Assembly: GCA_964017045.1 (NCBI GenBank)
Contig: OZ024796.1
Span: forward strand, 926,501-990,500
Direction of reading: 5' to 3'
From: Omphiscola glabra
Taxonomy: Eukaryota > Mollusca > Gastropoda > Lymnaeidae
DNA: 64,000 bases
The translations under genes and the position numbers were made by a program. Below the pieces are notes generated by a model. That model was not told where the DNA came from and made no database searches. It saw only the letters and a program-made list of their open reading frames with translations. Below, one piece after another: positions 24,483 through 37,100 of the stretch (the first letter of the stretch is position 1; each line of letters opens with the position of its first letter).

Positions 24483-25381
24483 ATTGGATGGGCTTTTCTT
24501 GTTCTATTGAGTATTTAGGGCGTGTTTAACAGAAAAATGTAGTTCACAGTACAGAGGTACATAGTCCAAAGATAAATGTGTGCATTTTTGTATTCATTGA
24601 CCTGTATAATGTGGTGGCCTTACAAGTATTTATTCATAAAAACCGTTTAACCAATGAAGCAAAAGTGTAGGCCTAAATGGTTTTGAAACAATTCAAAACA
24701 ATTTTTTAAGGATTAATTATAATCTTGTTAATCTCACTTAAACGTTTGCATAACTTATTTACAATGCGTCTATACAAAACACCATAAACAATACAGATAT
24801 TAAATTGCAATTACAATGCATTTGGTATGTAAATTGAGTCTTTAATTCGCCAAATGATTATATTTTTGCATAATTTGAGTCCAAAGGTCAAACTTAATGG
24901 TGTATTATTCAATGGTATAAATACTGCAGTGCAATCTATATAATTCTATATATACTATAATCATACTCTTACAGTATAATATACTCAGTTATACTGTATA
25001 CAGTGTAAGACCCGGTATTAATTATGCGCAAATGCTTTGCTTTATTATACAGTGTAAAGTAAAAGATATTTTAGTCATCTTAGTAGAATCATCATGATCA
25101 CCTTTTTTGCCTTTACTTTACTTATTTTTTACTTTATAATAAATTCTATTATAATGATTAATGTTTGGTTTTTTTCAATCAGATTATTGAGGCATATTCC
25201 TGCCACCCAGGGAACCAGAGAGAAGAGTCTGAAAAGAGTGGTTTCATTTACCAACTCAGGACTTCAAGTTCATATTCAATTCATTACTATCATCACGTAT
25301 AAATAAGTCATAGTTCAAAGTAGAAGGATCATCTTCCTAGTATTTATATCATAGTAAAAAATACAGCTTTGTCAGGGGAAT
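24483..25381. other. HSDL2 5' flank
   Basis: AT-rich sequence between the MITE and the HSDL2 start codon. The promoter or 5' UTR exon of HSDL2 should lie here or nearer PLAA; the two genes diverge with 1.66 kb between their start codons. No TATA box or other element is clear enough to call. Confidence 0.4.
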
Positions 25382-25398
25382 ATGGCAGTCAATACAGG
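25382..25398 (+). CDS. HSDL2: HSDL2 coding exon 1 (17 nt)
   Basis: ATGGCAGTCAATACAGG followed by GTAATT. It leaves two bases of a glycine codon that is completed by the first base of exon 2 (26858), giving MAVNTGKLAGRTVFITG. This aligns with the vertebrate start, where an NTG-L-AG pattern precedes VFITGASRGIG. It was chosen because no in-frame start exists in exon 2 and because both the phase and the residues match. Confidence 0.85.
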
Positions 25399-28300
25399 GT
25401 AATTTTGCTAAGTTATAATTATAATAGTAGTCTGTAGTTCTTTTATTCTTTATAATATTAAGTTTAAGTAAGCCTATACTATGTATTTAGTATAATTTAG
25501 TAGTAGTCTATTGTGTAGTCTTTATTAAAAACCTATAATAATAATAGCCATAGCCTGTAATTTGAATACTTATATTTATTTTTAAAATTATTGTTTGAAA
25601 AATAAATTGGGGTTTAGTTTAGGACTATATATAGTTAAATTTATTTAGGCCTGGGTGGGCCTATTCAAATATTATTTTTAGGCTAGGAAGGACTAGGTAT
25701 AGTCACACACTACACACTATAAACCAGAACTGTTGCATGACATTTGGAGGTCCCTGCCAAATTCACTTTTGTGCTCCCTGATTTTCAAAGTTGATAATTA
25801 AACTTTTTACACAATAGCATCTCTGGCTGGCCCCCTTAAATAAATGAGGCCTTCTGACTCTGCACCCCCAGAGGTTGCATGGCCCAAGCTCTGTGTACAG
25901 CTGAGTAGGTGTAAACTTGTAAAAAAATAGTTAATTGTTTTTAAAACATTCTGACATGTCTCATGTGTAGTTCTAAAATAAAATGAGCTTTATTATTTTA
26001 ATTTTGGATGAACTTTGAACACTCCTAATACTGGTGATAGCACAGCAAAATTAACAATGACACTTGTTATTTAGGTATTTAAACTAATCTAAAAAATTAT
26101 CAAGAAGTTGAAATGTGCATGCATTAAAAACATTGATAATTAACTCATTTATTCCTAGTATTCCAATATTGAAACAGTGGATATGTGTGAGTAATTTATT
26201 TTATACTGCTCGTTCGTGGTGGTCTTATTTGTCACTTACATCATCTTCCAGAGGTTCCATATTATCACAATATACACAGAGTTTGTCACCCTGATGCAGA
26301 TACTGTGTTCTGGATGGTTCTCAAAAAGTGATTTATTTTCACATTTTTGATGACCATCCAGATAAAAATAGATACAACTTTACTCTCAAACATCCTTTAC
26401 TAGTATTTTGTAAATATATTTTTTTTACTACTTATGTTATTGCACTGTAGAAATAAAGTAGGCCACCTAATTAATAATTGTTGTACTAGTTATGGGTTTG
26501 AAATGTTGAATGTTCCATTTTGGGAACACTAGGCAAATCCCTTACCAGTTGGACTAATAGTATTTATAGAGTTGAAATCTTTTACAACTCTCGAGGTGCC
26601 TTGATCTCTAAATTTACATGAAATAACTAAAGAGACATATGACACCATTGAAGCAAGTGCTATAGTAATACAACCATCTGATAATGCTACAGCTTTTGCT
26701 TCTAGTGAGAGCCATAGGTATAAAGAAGGTGGAGTGATAAACAGTTTGCCTTAGTCTTTGTTGAGAGCACTTGGGTATCTTATTCAAAAAGACTACGATA
26801 ATGATTCTGACCCAGAAATCTCTCATATGAATACTGTCTATTTGTTCTTTCTATCAGAAAGCTTGCAGGCAGAACTGTCTTCATCACAGGTGCCAGCAGA
26901 GGCATAGGGAAAGCTATAGCCCTCAAAGTTGCAAAAGATGGAGCCAATGTAGTTATTGCAGCGAAGACAGCAGAGCCTCACCCCAAGCTTCCAGGCACTA
27001 TCTATACAGCTGCAGAAGAAGGTATCACTCTTCAAATGTGACACCTCAAAGGTCTTGACAAACTCAAAACACTCATGACCACTCACCTATTCACATCGTA
27101 ATCTAATATTTTAAAAAACATCCAATCATAATCATCCGGCATATCAATCATTTTCACAAAAATAAAAATAAATTATATTTCTAGCTTAACTAAATTGGAA
27201 TTATCTTTGCTGTTTCATACTTCACATTTGTATTATCAATTAGAAATAATTGGATGGTCACAAGATAAGAACTGCTAGCAATCTTCTTGAATCCTAATTA
27301 TTGTGATGGGGAGTGGGGGGGGGGGGGGGATTATATTTATTAATCATTAAAATAGGTAATGGTTATATAATGTACCGTAGGATAAATGGCCTCATGTTAT
27401 TTTAATACCAAGTAATCTATAAAATAATATTTGATTTGATTTCCCATAGTGAATCAAGCAGGAGGAAAAGCATTTCCGTGCATTGTTGATATCAGAAATG
27501 AAGAGCAAGTCCAGGAGGCAGTCAGACAAACTGTGTCTAAGTTTGGTGGCATTGACATCCTCATAAACAATGCCAGTGCTATTTCCCTCACACCAACATT
27601 AGCAACTTCCATGAAGAAATACGACTTAATGAATGGAATAAATGCTAGAGGCACATACTTATGGTTTGTTTCTAATGTTTCATTCACACTTTAAAAAAAT
27701 AATATACCTGTAATATTTTGTTATTTAATATAATGAATAAAATAAAAAACATACACAGGAAATCTATTAAAAATAAAATCAGTAATTTATTCACGTTTCA
27801 TAACCATAAAACTAAAACTAAAAGCAAATATTGAATTGTCAGCCCTTATTATGGTTAGCACTAAAACAAAAATTCTATAGATGTCTCTTCTTATTATACC
27901 TTTTTACCCCGTCTGGGGCATATGCCGTCCACAAGAATTTTCCATTCCTCACGGTCCGGTGCTTTCCATTCCAGTTGCTTCCAGGTGTATCCCATATTAT
28001 GTATGTCTGCCTCTAGCTTGCACCTCCAAGTGTTCTTTGGCCCTCCTCTATTTCTTTTTCCCTGTGGATTCCATGTTGGGGATTGTCTGGTGATGCTATC
28101 TGGAGTTTTTTGGAGAGTATGCCCTATCCACCTCCATCTTTTCTTTATGATGTCTTCAATGGGCACCTGGTAAGTCCTTTCTAGTAGATCTTTGTTGGTG
28201 ATGGTATTTGGTCATTGATGTTCAGGATATTTCTAAAGCATGTGTTTATGAAGGTCTTTACTTTCTGCATAATGCTCGCTGTTATTTTCCAAGTTTCTGC

Positions 28301-31300
28301 TCCATATAGTAGGACTGTTTTGACATTTGTGTTAAAGATTCTGACTTTGGTTTGCAGCTTTAGCTCCTTCGACTCCCATATTTTCTTTAATAGCACAAAT
28401 GCTGATCTAGCTATTCCAATTACATCCACGTTGGATCTGCCATTTATGTTGATGGTGCTGTCTAAGTATGTGAAGGACTCCACTTCTTCCAGTGCCTTTC
28501 CTGCCAGAGAGATTTGCTCTTGGTTGGCTGAGTTATCTTCATGATCTTTTTCTTGCTTTTATTTATATTGAGTCACATGCCTATGTTTGTTTCCTTAGAA
28601 AGGAGGGTCTTCGGCTTTGAGGCTTCCAGTATAACCTGGGTTTGGTCGCAAGGCTTCATAGCTCTTCTTGATGGCTCTTCTTGATAGCTCTTCTTGATAG
28701 CCCTTCTTGATAGCCCTTCTTGATAGCCCTTCTTGATAGCTCTTCTTGATGGCTCTTCTTGATGGCTCTTCTTGATGGCTCTTCTTGATGGCTCTTCTTG
28801 ATAGCTCTTCTTGAAGATGAAGAGCCCTCTCTTCTCAGGATTGAAATTTGTTTTTTTTTTCCTTGTTGGCTTTTCTGTAGCAATTGGTGTTAAGGGTCAG
28901 GTAGCAGGCTTAACACCAACCCTCCTCCTTTTGCACACAATAACTCTATAGATGTAGTTTGATAAAAATTGTACAGATTATATTTAATGTAATGTAGTTA
29001 CATTCTTAATGTTTCAGTTCTCAGGCATGTTTGCCGCACTTGTTAAAGGGCCAGAACCCTCACATTCTTAATTTAAGCCCCCCATTAAACATGTCGCCTG
29101 TCTGGTTTAAAAATCATGTCGGTAAGTTATTAAATAATTTGTTTGTCTCAGGTCATTACTATGTAGCATTACCTTTATGGGTAATGGTGTGTAGCATTAC
29201 CTTTATGGGTAATGGTGTGTAGCATTACCTTTATGGGTAATGGTGTGTAGCATTACCTTTATGGGTAATGGTGTGTAGCATTACCTTTATGGGTAATGGT
29301 GTAACAGTAGCAATAACAAAGAAACCTTTCCTTTTCATTGCTTGTTAAAATTAAATTGAAGACCTTAGTGCTAAAAGTACTTAAGTCACAAAATACACAT
29401 TTTGAGATAATCAAGGTCAAATATTTTTTTAGTCTATAAAATGTCATCATTTTAATAATTTTTCTTGTTTAATTAAGGTACTTAAGCACATTTTAATGTT
29501 TTCAAATTTTTGCAGTGCACTTGGCTCAACCGTATAAGAAAAGGTAACAGTTAAGATTGATTTTGACAAAAATGTGACTTAAGTACTTTTAGCACTAAGG
29601 TCTTCAATTCAGAAGGAACATTTATTTGAAAGTGTACTCCTCTTTTTTTTAATGCGTCACAGATGCTCTGAATGATTGTAAAAAAAAAAAATTAATTTAT
29701 GTACCGTTAGTAATTGCATTAAACTAAGGAGAATTATTATTTTTAGCTTACACAATGGCAAAATATGGAATGTCTATGTGTGTCCTGGGTATGGCAGAAG
29801 AGTTCCGTAAAGAAGGTGTGGCTGTCAATGCACTCTGGCCCAGAACAGGTAAAATTAAAATTCATAGAAACTGTAATTGTGTGTACTTTTATTAAGTTAG
29901 GACACAGAATTTTATGATATGCACAGTAAGGGAAATATTTTAACACAATAACAGGTTTCTTCTCATTTGCTGAAATACCAGAAAATTGGTTGTAATAAGC
30001 AAATGAAGTTCTGTCGTTAACCTTACATTTCCTCCCAAGGAAGTATCATTTTTATTAATCATGCCTACAAAACCTTGAATTACAATCACTCAATCTTTAC
30101 AAGACCAACTAAACACATTCCAATCTTGGCAAAGTACAAATGCAATTTATTGTTGCCTCTTATCTCACCTATAATCCCCACTCATTTATCTCAATCTGTG
30201 ATGTCTAGCCTTGTCACCAATCTGTGGTGCCTACCAATGTCACACCAATCTGTGGTGCCCAGCCTTGTCATACCAACCTGTGGTGCCTAGCCTTGTCACC
30301 AATCTTTGGTGCCTACCCATGTCACACCAATCTGTGGTGCCCAGCCTTGTCATACCAATCTGTGATGCCCAGCCTTGTCATACAAATCTGTTAGTGCCTA
30401 CCCATGTCACAACAATCTGTGGTCCCCAGCCTTGTCATACCAATCTGTGATGCCCAGCCTTGTCACACCAATATGTGGTGCCTACCCATGTCACACCAAT
30501 CTGTGGTGCCTACCCATGTCACACCAAACTGTGGTGCCTAGCCTTGTCACACCAATCTGTGGTGCCTAGCCATGTAATACCAATCTGTGGTGCCTACCCT
30601 TGTCACACCAATCTGTGGTGCCCACCCATGTCACACCAATCTGTGGTGCCTAGCCATGGCACACCAATCTGTGGTTCCTTGCCACACCAAACACTCTGGT
30701 AATTAGGGTTCCTTGTAACTTTATTTCAAGCACTCCTGACCTTAACAAAAATGTTCTTTTGTTTTTCTTGACTCACTGTTAAGAAACTTTATTAACTTTA
30801 AATCTCTATTTCTATAAATCCACCAGGTTTAGAATGTAGTTTTGTAAATAGAAACATTCCTGTGATGTTAGGTTACACTGGTCAAAATAAAATATTTTAT
30901 TTTGCTTAACTCAGCCATTTGGACTGCTGCCATGGAAATGATTGGGGGTAGTGAAACCAAGCAGCAGTGCCGCACTGTGGATATCATCAGTGATGCTGCG
31001 TATGTTATCCTTACTCGTGACAGCCGCCAGTTTACTGGAAATTTCTGTGTAGATGATGAAGTCCTAAAGTCAGTTGGTATAACAGATTTGGAACAGTATT
31101 CTTGTGTGCCAGGTGAGATTACACTATTTAAAATAACTGAACTTGTTACTGGGTAGCTAGTTTTAAGACTTAAATTATCAATTTGATCCTGGTTTGTACA
31201 TGGTTCAAAAGATGAATGTAGTATTATGGGAATGTTTTTCTGTGGTGTGGATCGGGTTAAATCCAGGATAGATCGATGGATATGATGTGATGTCATTCCT

Positions 31301-32437
31301 TATAAACAATCAACAAAAAAAACTTGTATCGATCTTGACTTTATTCAGGAAGTGCATTGCTGCCAGATTTCTTCTTAGATGTAGGGCCTAATGAGCTCCA
31401 AGAGAAGTTAAAAGGAAATCCTGCCTCTAAACAACAAGACGGCGAATCGGTTTCTGGTGTTCAGCAAACCTTTAATCAACTGGGAGGACTGTTAACGGAG
31501 GATTTAGTGAAGGATATGAAAGCCAGCTATCAGTTTGAGCTATCGGGTTAGTGTCTGCAAAATTTATATCTCCAAGGATAATTAGGAAATTAATTTAGGA
31601 TTTAAGGCTCCTATTGATATTTTCTGAAACCTTTTTCTGTCTCCCATTACCCTGAAAAATGTTTGGGAATGCCTTTCAAGATTATGAATAAGCACAGGTA
31701 TCTAACCAAATTTTGTACTATTTCTTTGAAAACACTAAATATTTTATTTAGGCTTCCATAAATGTTGAAATTATCTTTTTGTATAATTACTGTAGTCAAA
31801 GGAATGAGGCTTGTAAATATGGAAAAGTTGCAAGGACCTAAAAATGTCTGAAGGGAACAAACCACATCACTTACACCTCATAATATTCTCCCTTTGTGTA
31901 GTTTAGTGTGAAGATTTATCTCAGTTATGCTTGAGACTCTTAAAAAATGTGTCCACTAAAACTGTTAATAATTGATGGACTGCATTCAATTTATTTTTAG
32001 CATACCTTGTTCTTATATTTAATTCAACTAAAACTGTTAATTATTGATGGACTGCATTCAAGTTATGTCTATGAATTCATGTTTAGCTTACTTTGTTCTT
32101 ATATTTCTTTCAACTAAAACTGCTTTGAATTCCTAATGTAATATTTACCGTTTTAATAATTTCTCTTTTTTCTCATCTTTAATCTTATTTAACAGGTCCT
32201 GAACCAGGAACCTGGTATCTGGATCTTAAATCAGGAACAGGTTCAGTTGGTCAGGGTGGAATGGAACAACCGGACTGCACTATGACCCTAGAAAGTCAGT
32301 TATTCCTTGATATGTTTGCTGGGAAGGCAAGTCCAACAACTTCATTCATGACTGGAAAGCTCAAAATCAAAGGTGACATGAAAGCAGCAATGAAATTAGA
32401 GAAGCTCATGGGGAAAATGAGGAAGTCTAAATTATAG
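25382..32437 (+). CDS. HSDL2: Hydroxysteroid dehydrogenase-like protein 2 (HSDL2)
   Basis: A short-chain dehydrogenase fused to an SCP2 lipid-binding domain. Eight exons join in frame: 25382-25398, 26858-27021, 27450-27663, 29018-29121, 29747-29848, 30915-31112, 31349-31546 and 32196-32437, giving 412 residues (human about 418). Exon 1 has only 17 coding bases (MAVNTG up to a split glycine codon). The Rossmann motif TGASRGIG is at residues 16-23, NNAS at 100-103 and the catalytic YTMAK at 168-172. The SCP2 domain fills about 305-410. The protein ends in SKL, a canonical peroxisomal targeting signal type 1; vertebrate HSDL2 ends in a related ARL. The physiological substrate is not settled for the family. 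Introns carry an antisense RTE relic (intron 3) and several minisatellites. No disabling change was seen. Confidence 0.97.
27315..27329. repeat. G15 homopolymer
   Basis: A run of 15 G in HSDL2 intron 2. Confidence 0.9.
27886..28600 (-). mobile_element. 3' end of a dead RTE-type LINE, antisense in HSDL2 intron 3
   Basis: Minus-strand frames read ESFTYLDSTININGRSNVDV, KVRIFNTNVKTVLLYGAETW and, after a frame change near 28175, RWRWIGHTLQKTPDSITRQS then NPQGKRNRGGPKNTWR. These are typical of the C-terminal region after the reverse transcriptase in RTE-clade non-LTR elements. The frameshift and 5' truncation show it is inactive. Confidence 0.85.
28660..28815. repeat. 13-bp tandem repeat, about 11 copies
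   Basis: Units GCTCTTCTTGATA/G. The repeat is open in all frames on the minus strand (RRAIKKSHQEE-like) without being a gene. It abuts the 5' side of the RTE relic. Confidence 0.9.
29160..29305. repeat. 28-bp tandem repeat with an internal inverted repeat, 5 copies
   Basis: Each unit contains CATTACCTTTATGGGTAATG, whose ends are complementary, so every unit can fold as a small hairpin. Located in HSDL2 intron 4, starting about 40 bp after the exon 4 donor. Confidence 0.93.
30195..30692. repeat. 28-bp minisatellite, about 18 copies
   Basis: Units of CACACCAATCTGTGGTGCC plus a variable TACCCATGT / CAGCCTTGT block, in HSDL2 intron 5. The 28-bp period gives overlapping spurious frames (SHQSVVPS-like). 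Confidence 0.93.
31930..32125. repeat. Imperfect ~85-bp tandem duplication in HSDL2 intron 7
   Basis: The segment containing ACTAAAACTGTTAATAATTG, ATGGACTGCATTCAA and TTGTTCTTATATTT occurs twice in succession, with a third partial copy. Confidence 0.75.
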
Positions 32438-32775
32438 TGATAAGTTATATATTTCTACAAGATTTCACTGGGAGTAGGGAGACTTATATAATGGTAGACT
32501 ATCAAAAATTGTGAACCAATTTCAATAATTTTGACACATTGCATACTTTGGCAAGATGTATAGGCTTTCAAAACTATCTCATGGCACAATGTTGATGAAT
32601 TAACTTAGTGACTAACTTAGTTATACTAAGTCTCTATATTTTTTTTTTAATTTCGGTAAATCATTATTATTCTGCTTCATACAAATCTTTCTACTTGTAA
32701 TGGAAAAAACCTATGAGTATGAATTATCAGGGCATTTTTTCACCTTTTATTCAGTGAATACTGATGATGTGTTTT

Positions 32776-32781
32776 AATAAA
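32776..32781 (+). other. HSDL2 polyadenylation signal (AATAAA)
   Basis: First AATAAA on the plus strand downstream of the HSDL2 stop codon, about 340 bp away. Confidence 0.5.
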
Positions 32782-34198
32782 TAGTATTTCACTTAATTAT
32801 TAAATATAAATGCCTGTGATAAGAAATTCTATCCGCTTATGATTTAAAAGATTTATTTTATTATTTTTGAATGTTATAAATATTTATTTCATATTTACTT
32901 AATTATTTGGATTGAACACATGTTACTTAATGTTGTTGTGGTTTTACTGTCACCTGAAAAACAAATTTAATTATCTACCCATCATGACTTAAGGTTTATT
33001 GCTCAAGTAAATGTTGGATAAAGGTTGGATACAGAACCTGTATTTTCATACTACATCATGACAATGAGCTTATGAGATAAAAATGCTTGTATTAGGTTAC
33101 GTATCATGTTATCAGAATTCTCTGTGCCTTACACTGTATATATGTTGTTTACGCTGTGTAGCTTATTAAGTATGAATGAATGCACGCAACTTTTCGGAAA
33201 TTACTTTAATTCAGAATTCTGTCCCCTAAACTAAAATTTCAGGTTCATGTTGAACATAATATGATGGCATTTTAAACATTGAAGTTTTTTTAAAATTATT
33301 TACACCAGAGGTCCCCGTCCTAATTGTCTGAAATTCCTGCACATAAAAGGGCACATTGTACTAATTCATAAAAAGGCAGCAATGTGGAATAATCAATATT
33401 ACGAGAGCTCTTGATAGTCTAAGTGATTTTTTAATTGTGCATATGGCTGCTAAATACAACTACTGTTACTTAAGGCTGGCCATAATTCGGGGACCTCGGA
33501 TATAAAAATTATGATTCTTACATATTAATATTACATGACCAATTAAACATATATTATTTTATAATTTCAAGTTTTTTTTGTATCATTTCAAAAAAAAAAG
33601 AAAAGCTGTATTTCTTTATTAGTCACTTTTATTACTCATTGGTGAGTCCAAAAGTATTATTGAGATACAGTAGTTTACACAAATATTTTTCTAATTAAGT
33701 AAAAGATAGGCAGTCCAGAAAGAGAACAAACAAACTTTACAATTATCTTGGAAGGCATTAAAATTTATTTCCAATCCTTCTTTAAAAATACTTCAAATGC
33801 ATTATAGCTATAGTTTAGATCAACTGAAGTACTAAATGCATTATAGCTATAGTATAGATCAACTGAAGTACTAAATGCATTATAGCTATAGTATAGATCA
33901 ACTGAAATATTAATATTTTTAGCTTCATAATAAAAATAATTAAATATAATTCTCTGCAGAAAATATTTTTTGAAATTTGAAGAAAAAAAACATATTTAAG
34001 TTTCTTCTACATATAGTTGGAATCCTTTGGCTTCAACGAGTGCCTTTCTATCTTTCTACTATACTTTCTTTGGTTAGTGAATTTTAAGGGTGTTTAAACT
34101 TTAAATTTTTTTTAGAAAAGTCTTTTTTTTCCAAAGATTTTGTAATTTATTTATTCTAAATTGCATTTAAATATCAATGGAAAAGAATAGTAAAGCAA
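32782..34198. other. Convergent HSDL2-PIGW intergenic region
   Basis: Holds the 3' flanks of HSDL2 and PIGW, a probable hAT relic, a 39-bp triplication (about 33795-33910, TGCATTATAGCTATAGT core) and two overlapping TTTATT motifs at 34146-34155. On the minus strand those motifs give AATAAA about 45 bp after the PIGW stop. Confidence 0.6.
33306..33498. mobile_element. Degenerate hAT-like MITE
   Basis: CAGAGGTCCCCG at the left end and CGGGGACCTCG at the right end form terminal inverted repeats 193 bp apart. No clear 8-bp target duplication remains. Assignment to hAT rests on the CAGNGGT-like ends. Confidence 0.5.
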
Positions 34199-37100
34199 TC
34201 ACCATATTTTAGTGGATATATTTTTTGCTTTTAAACTTATGGCTACAAGGCACAATAAAAACATGTAGACAACAAGAATAGTCACAGCACTAAAGTCTGA
34301 AGTGTGCAGTGTTGATATGCTCATGTTAACAAAACCAGTCATGACATTGGCAAGTAGGAAGAACAACAGTGAGTTGAAACTTACTGCATTCATCGTACAA
34401 ACATCAGAGTCAGGTTTGTTCGTGCAAACCTCTGATAAGAGTTTATTGGAATCATCTTTCCATTGGACATTTCTTTGCAACCTAGTAGTAGTCTGAAGAT
34501 GAGAATGTAGAGCCCCTTTTTCCACAGGATCTTGGAGTTTTGACGTCATGTTAATTTTAATTTGAGCCTTGATGCAGGTTATGATTATTTCTCCAACTAA
34601 GCATTCCAGAATCATAATATAACTGAGACTCATCTGTGATGTTGAAACATATTGAGATTAAAACAAATTAAACAATTTAAATTTCAAACCAAACAAAAAA
34701 ATATGCATATAAATAATACAACAGCAATCAAAGAACATAGCAAAGTATTTGGGTCAAACATTAAGGAAATGAATGTTGCCATGGATTTCAAAATGCTTAC
34801 TCTGCCTTTTGCATGAATGTTGCCAGTTAAACCTGCTACCCATCAAATTTGTTAAGTTACAAAATCACTTTTACTGGTTAAACAGAGTGGGGTACATTAG
34901 TTTAAATCACTGCAACCATTGTAAAGAATTACTTGATTATGTTGCCATGTATTTAATAAGCTCTCTGCAAATTATTTTGAGGTCATGATTCACACTGTAT
35001 GATTAAAAAAAAATAACTTACCACCCACATAACAAATGATGCATTGGCAAGTCTTCTTGAGACAGGTTCTATTGCTAAATGACAGGCAGACATGCCGAGA
35101 GTGAACAATATGAATGTAAATGTCAACTTCTTAGCTGCTGTCAACCACTCTTTTAGATTTTCTCTAAGAAAAAGAAAGGAGGAGATTCAATTAATTTATT
35201 GGATAGAAATTTTAAGTTAAAAAATTTAATTTGACCCTGCTACTCAATGGAAAATCTGGGAAGAAAGCAAACCATTAAAATGATTATGTGAGTTTTAATT
35301 TAAAGCTGATAAGTGCTCTATCTGCTGATGAAAATTCAACTTTCTCATTAAGCTAGCTAAAAAAAAAAAAGGACAATATAGCACTTCATGATCAGTAGGT
35401 CAACAAGTAGGTCACCAAGTAGGTCACCAGTGACCTCCACTGACCTTTGAGTGAACTCTGCAGGACAAAACTTGCATCTCAATTTTGACCCACTTCCTGA
35501 TCTCAAATTGAGCTGAAACTTTGTACACTTTGACTTAAAAAGTACTTAAAACGTACAAAATTAAACAATATCAAAAAATACTTTTGAAAAAACACACTTT
35601 TCCAAAAATGTACTAAGAAGTATAAAAGTCCTCAAAAACTTCAGAGTTGTTATTGTCATATTGCTATAATTAAGCAAAGGGTGATGAAAATGACTAGCAT
35701 AAATACAATGTCACATTATTACAATGATATCTTGACAAAATACCTCTCTTGAAATAGAAAAGCTCCAAGTTGTACACCAAACATGTAAATGGAAATATAA
35801 CCTGGCAGTGAATAGATGCCTTCCCTATTGGCATCAAGCAATCCATGTCTTCCACCCTTTCCATCTGAACCATTTAACATGTAAGATGAGAGGCCACTTG
35901 ACAGGAGACTTTGGTGTAAGATTAGTATAAATGCTGCCACTGACCCTGACTTGTTCACAGGGATGATACAATACAATATGCTCAGTGATAACTGCGGTGC
36001 AAAAAAAATACTATATCAAATCATTTTATATCAATAAAACATTCACAAATAGTAAACAAGATTTATTTCAAATGTTCAAGCTGCTACTAACACAGAAGTG
36101 TAGATTTAATTTTAATCTTTATTTAATTATTTTAAGTTAAGTTTCTATTACTTTATAAATTTGATAAAAGTAATGAAAGATAAGTAAAACTTATTAAATG
36201 ACTAAAATACAAAGTGTGTTTTATTAACAATTTAAACGCAATCAATTATATCTTTAATTTTAATTTTTAAAAAGGGGAAAATGCATTATAAGTTTTGTTA
36301 CACATGGTTATTAAATCAAAGAAACTTAAAGCTTGTGATTTGCAAGTTTAAATTTATCTCTTATGAAATTAATCTAATTTTTCTTTATTTGAGTTCAATA
36401 GAAAATTTTACTTCTAATACTTCTATTGTTTGAAGCTATTTAGATATTATTATTAATTTTAAATTAATTTTGCATTATTGAAAACACTAAAAAAAAAAAA
36501 AAAAAAAAAAAAGATGTTTGAGTTTTCTGAGAAATGTGATTATGATTTAATAAAAATTATCGTTAGATCATGAATGATTGATAAAATAAGAATATCATAA
36601 CTTTTAAATTCTAATAAAATTGCTTTATAGTTCTTTAATTTTCATATTAAATGTCTTTCTAATTTATATTATTTATAATAATAATACTTAAATATATAAT
36701 AAAATAAAAGCGGATAGATTTTACTTTTGTGTAAATTTATATTTTCATGTATTTGATTTCCGTAAAGTAACAGAAAATCACTTTCATTGTTTTTAAAAAT
36801 CCAAAAGTATTTAAATTCCTTCATTTTTAGCGTTATATGGATACCCTAGCTCATTCTTATATACTAGAACAAGCCTCCATAACTCAAAATGTAGGCGGGC
36901 CATAATGCTTTATGAAAAACTTGTGAAGGCCAAAAGAATATAGGACAGGACTTGTGCGAGCCAAAGACAATATGACAGGGGTGAAAGCTATTAAGAAAAG
37001 AATAAAGAATATTTCGTTACTTCGCGGGCTGCAAAGTTGGTGCTGGCAGGCTGCATGCAGGCCGTATATTGTGCAGGTCTCTACTAGTAAACATCACCCA

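Noticed and set aside
26560..26825. Frame reading HEITKETYDTIEA and IQPSDNATAFASSE upstream of HSDL2 exon 2
   Set aside because: Contains stops and matches nothing I can name. Possibly a decayed transposon, but not supportable as a gene or an HSDL2 exon.
28656..28883. Basic repetitive protein (RRAIKKSHQEE) on the minus strand
   Set aside because: Product of a 13-bp tandem repeat open in all frames.
30075..30702. Overlapping plus-strand frames rich in SHQSVVPS and CHTNLWC
   Set aside because: The 28-bp minisatellite in HSDL2 intron 5 explains them.
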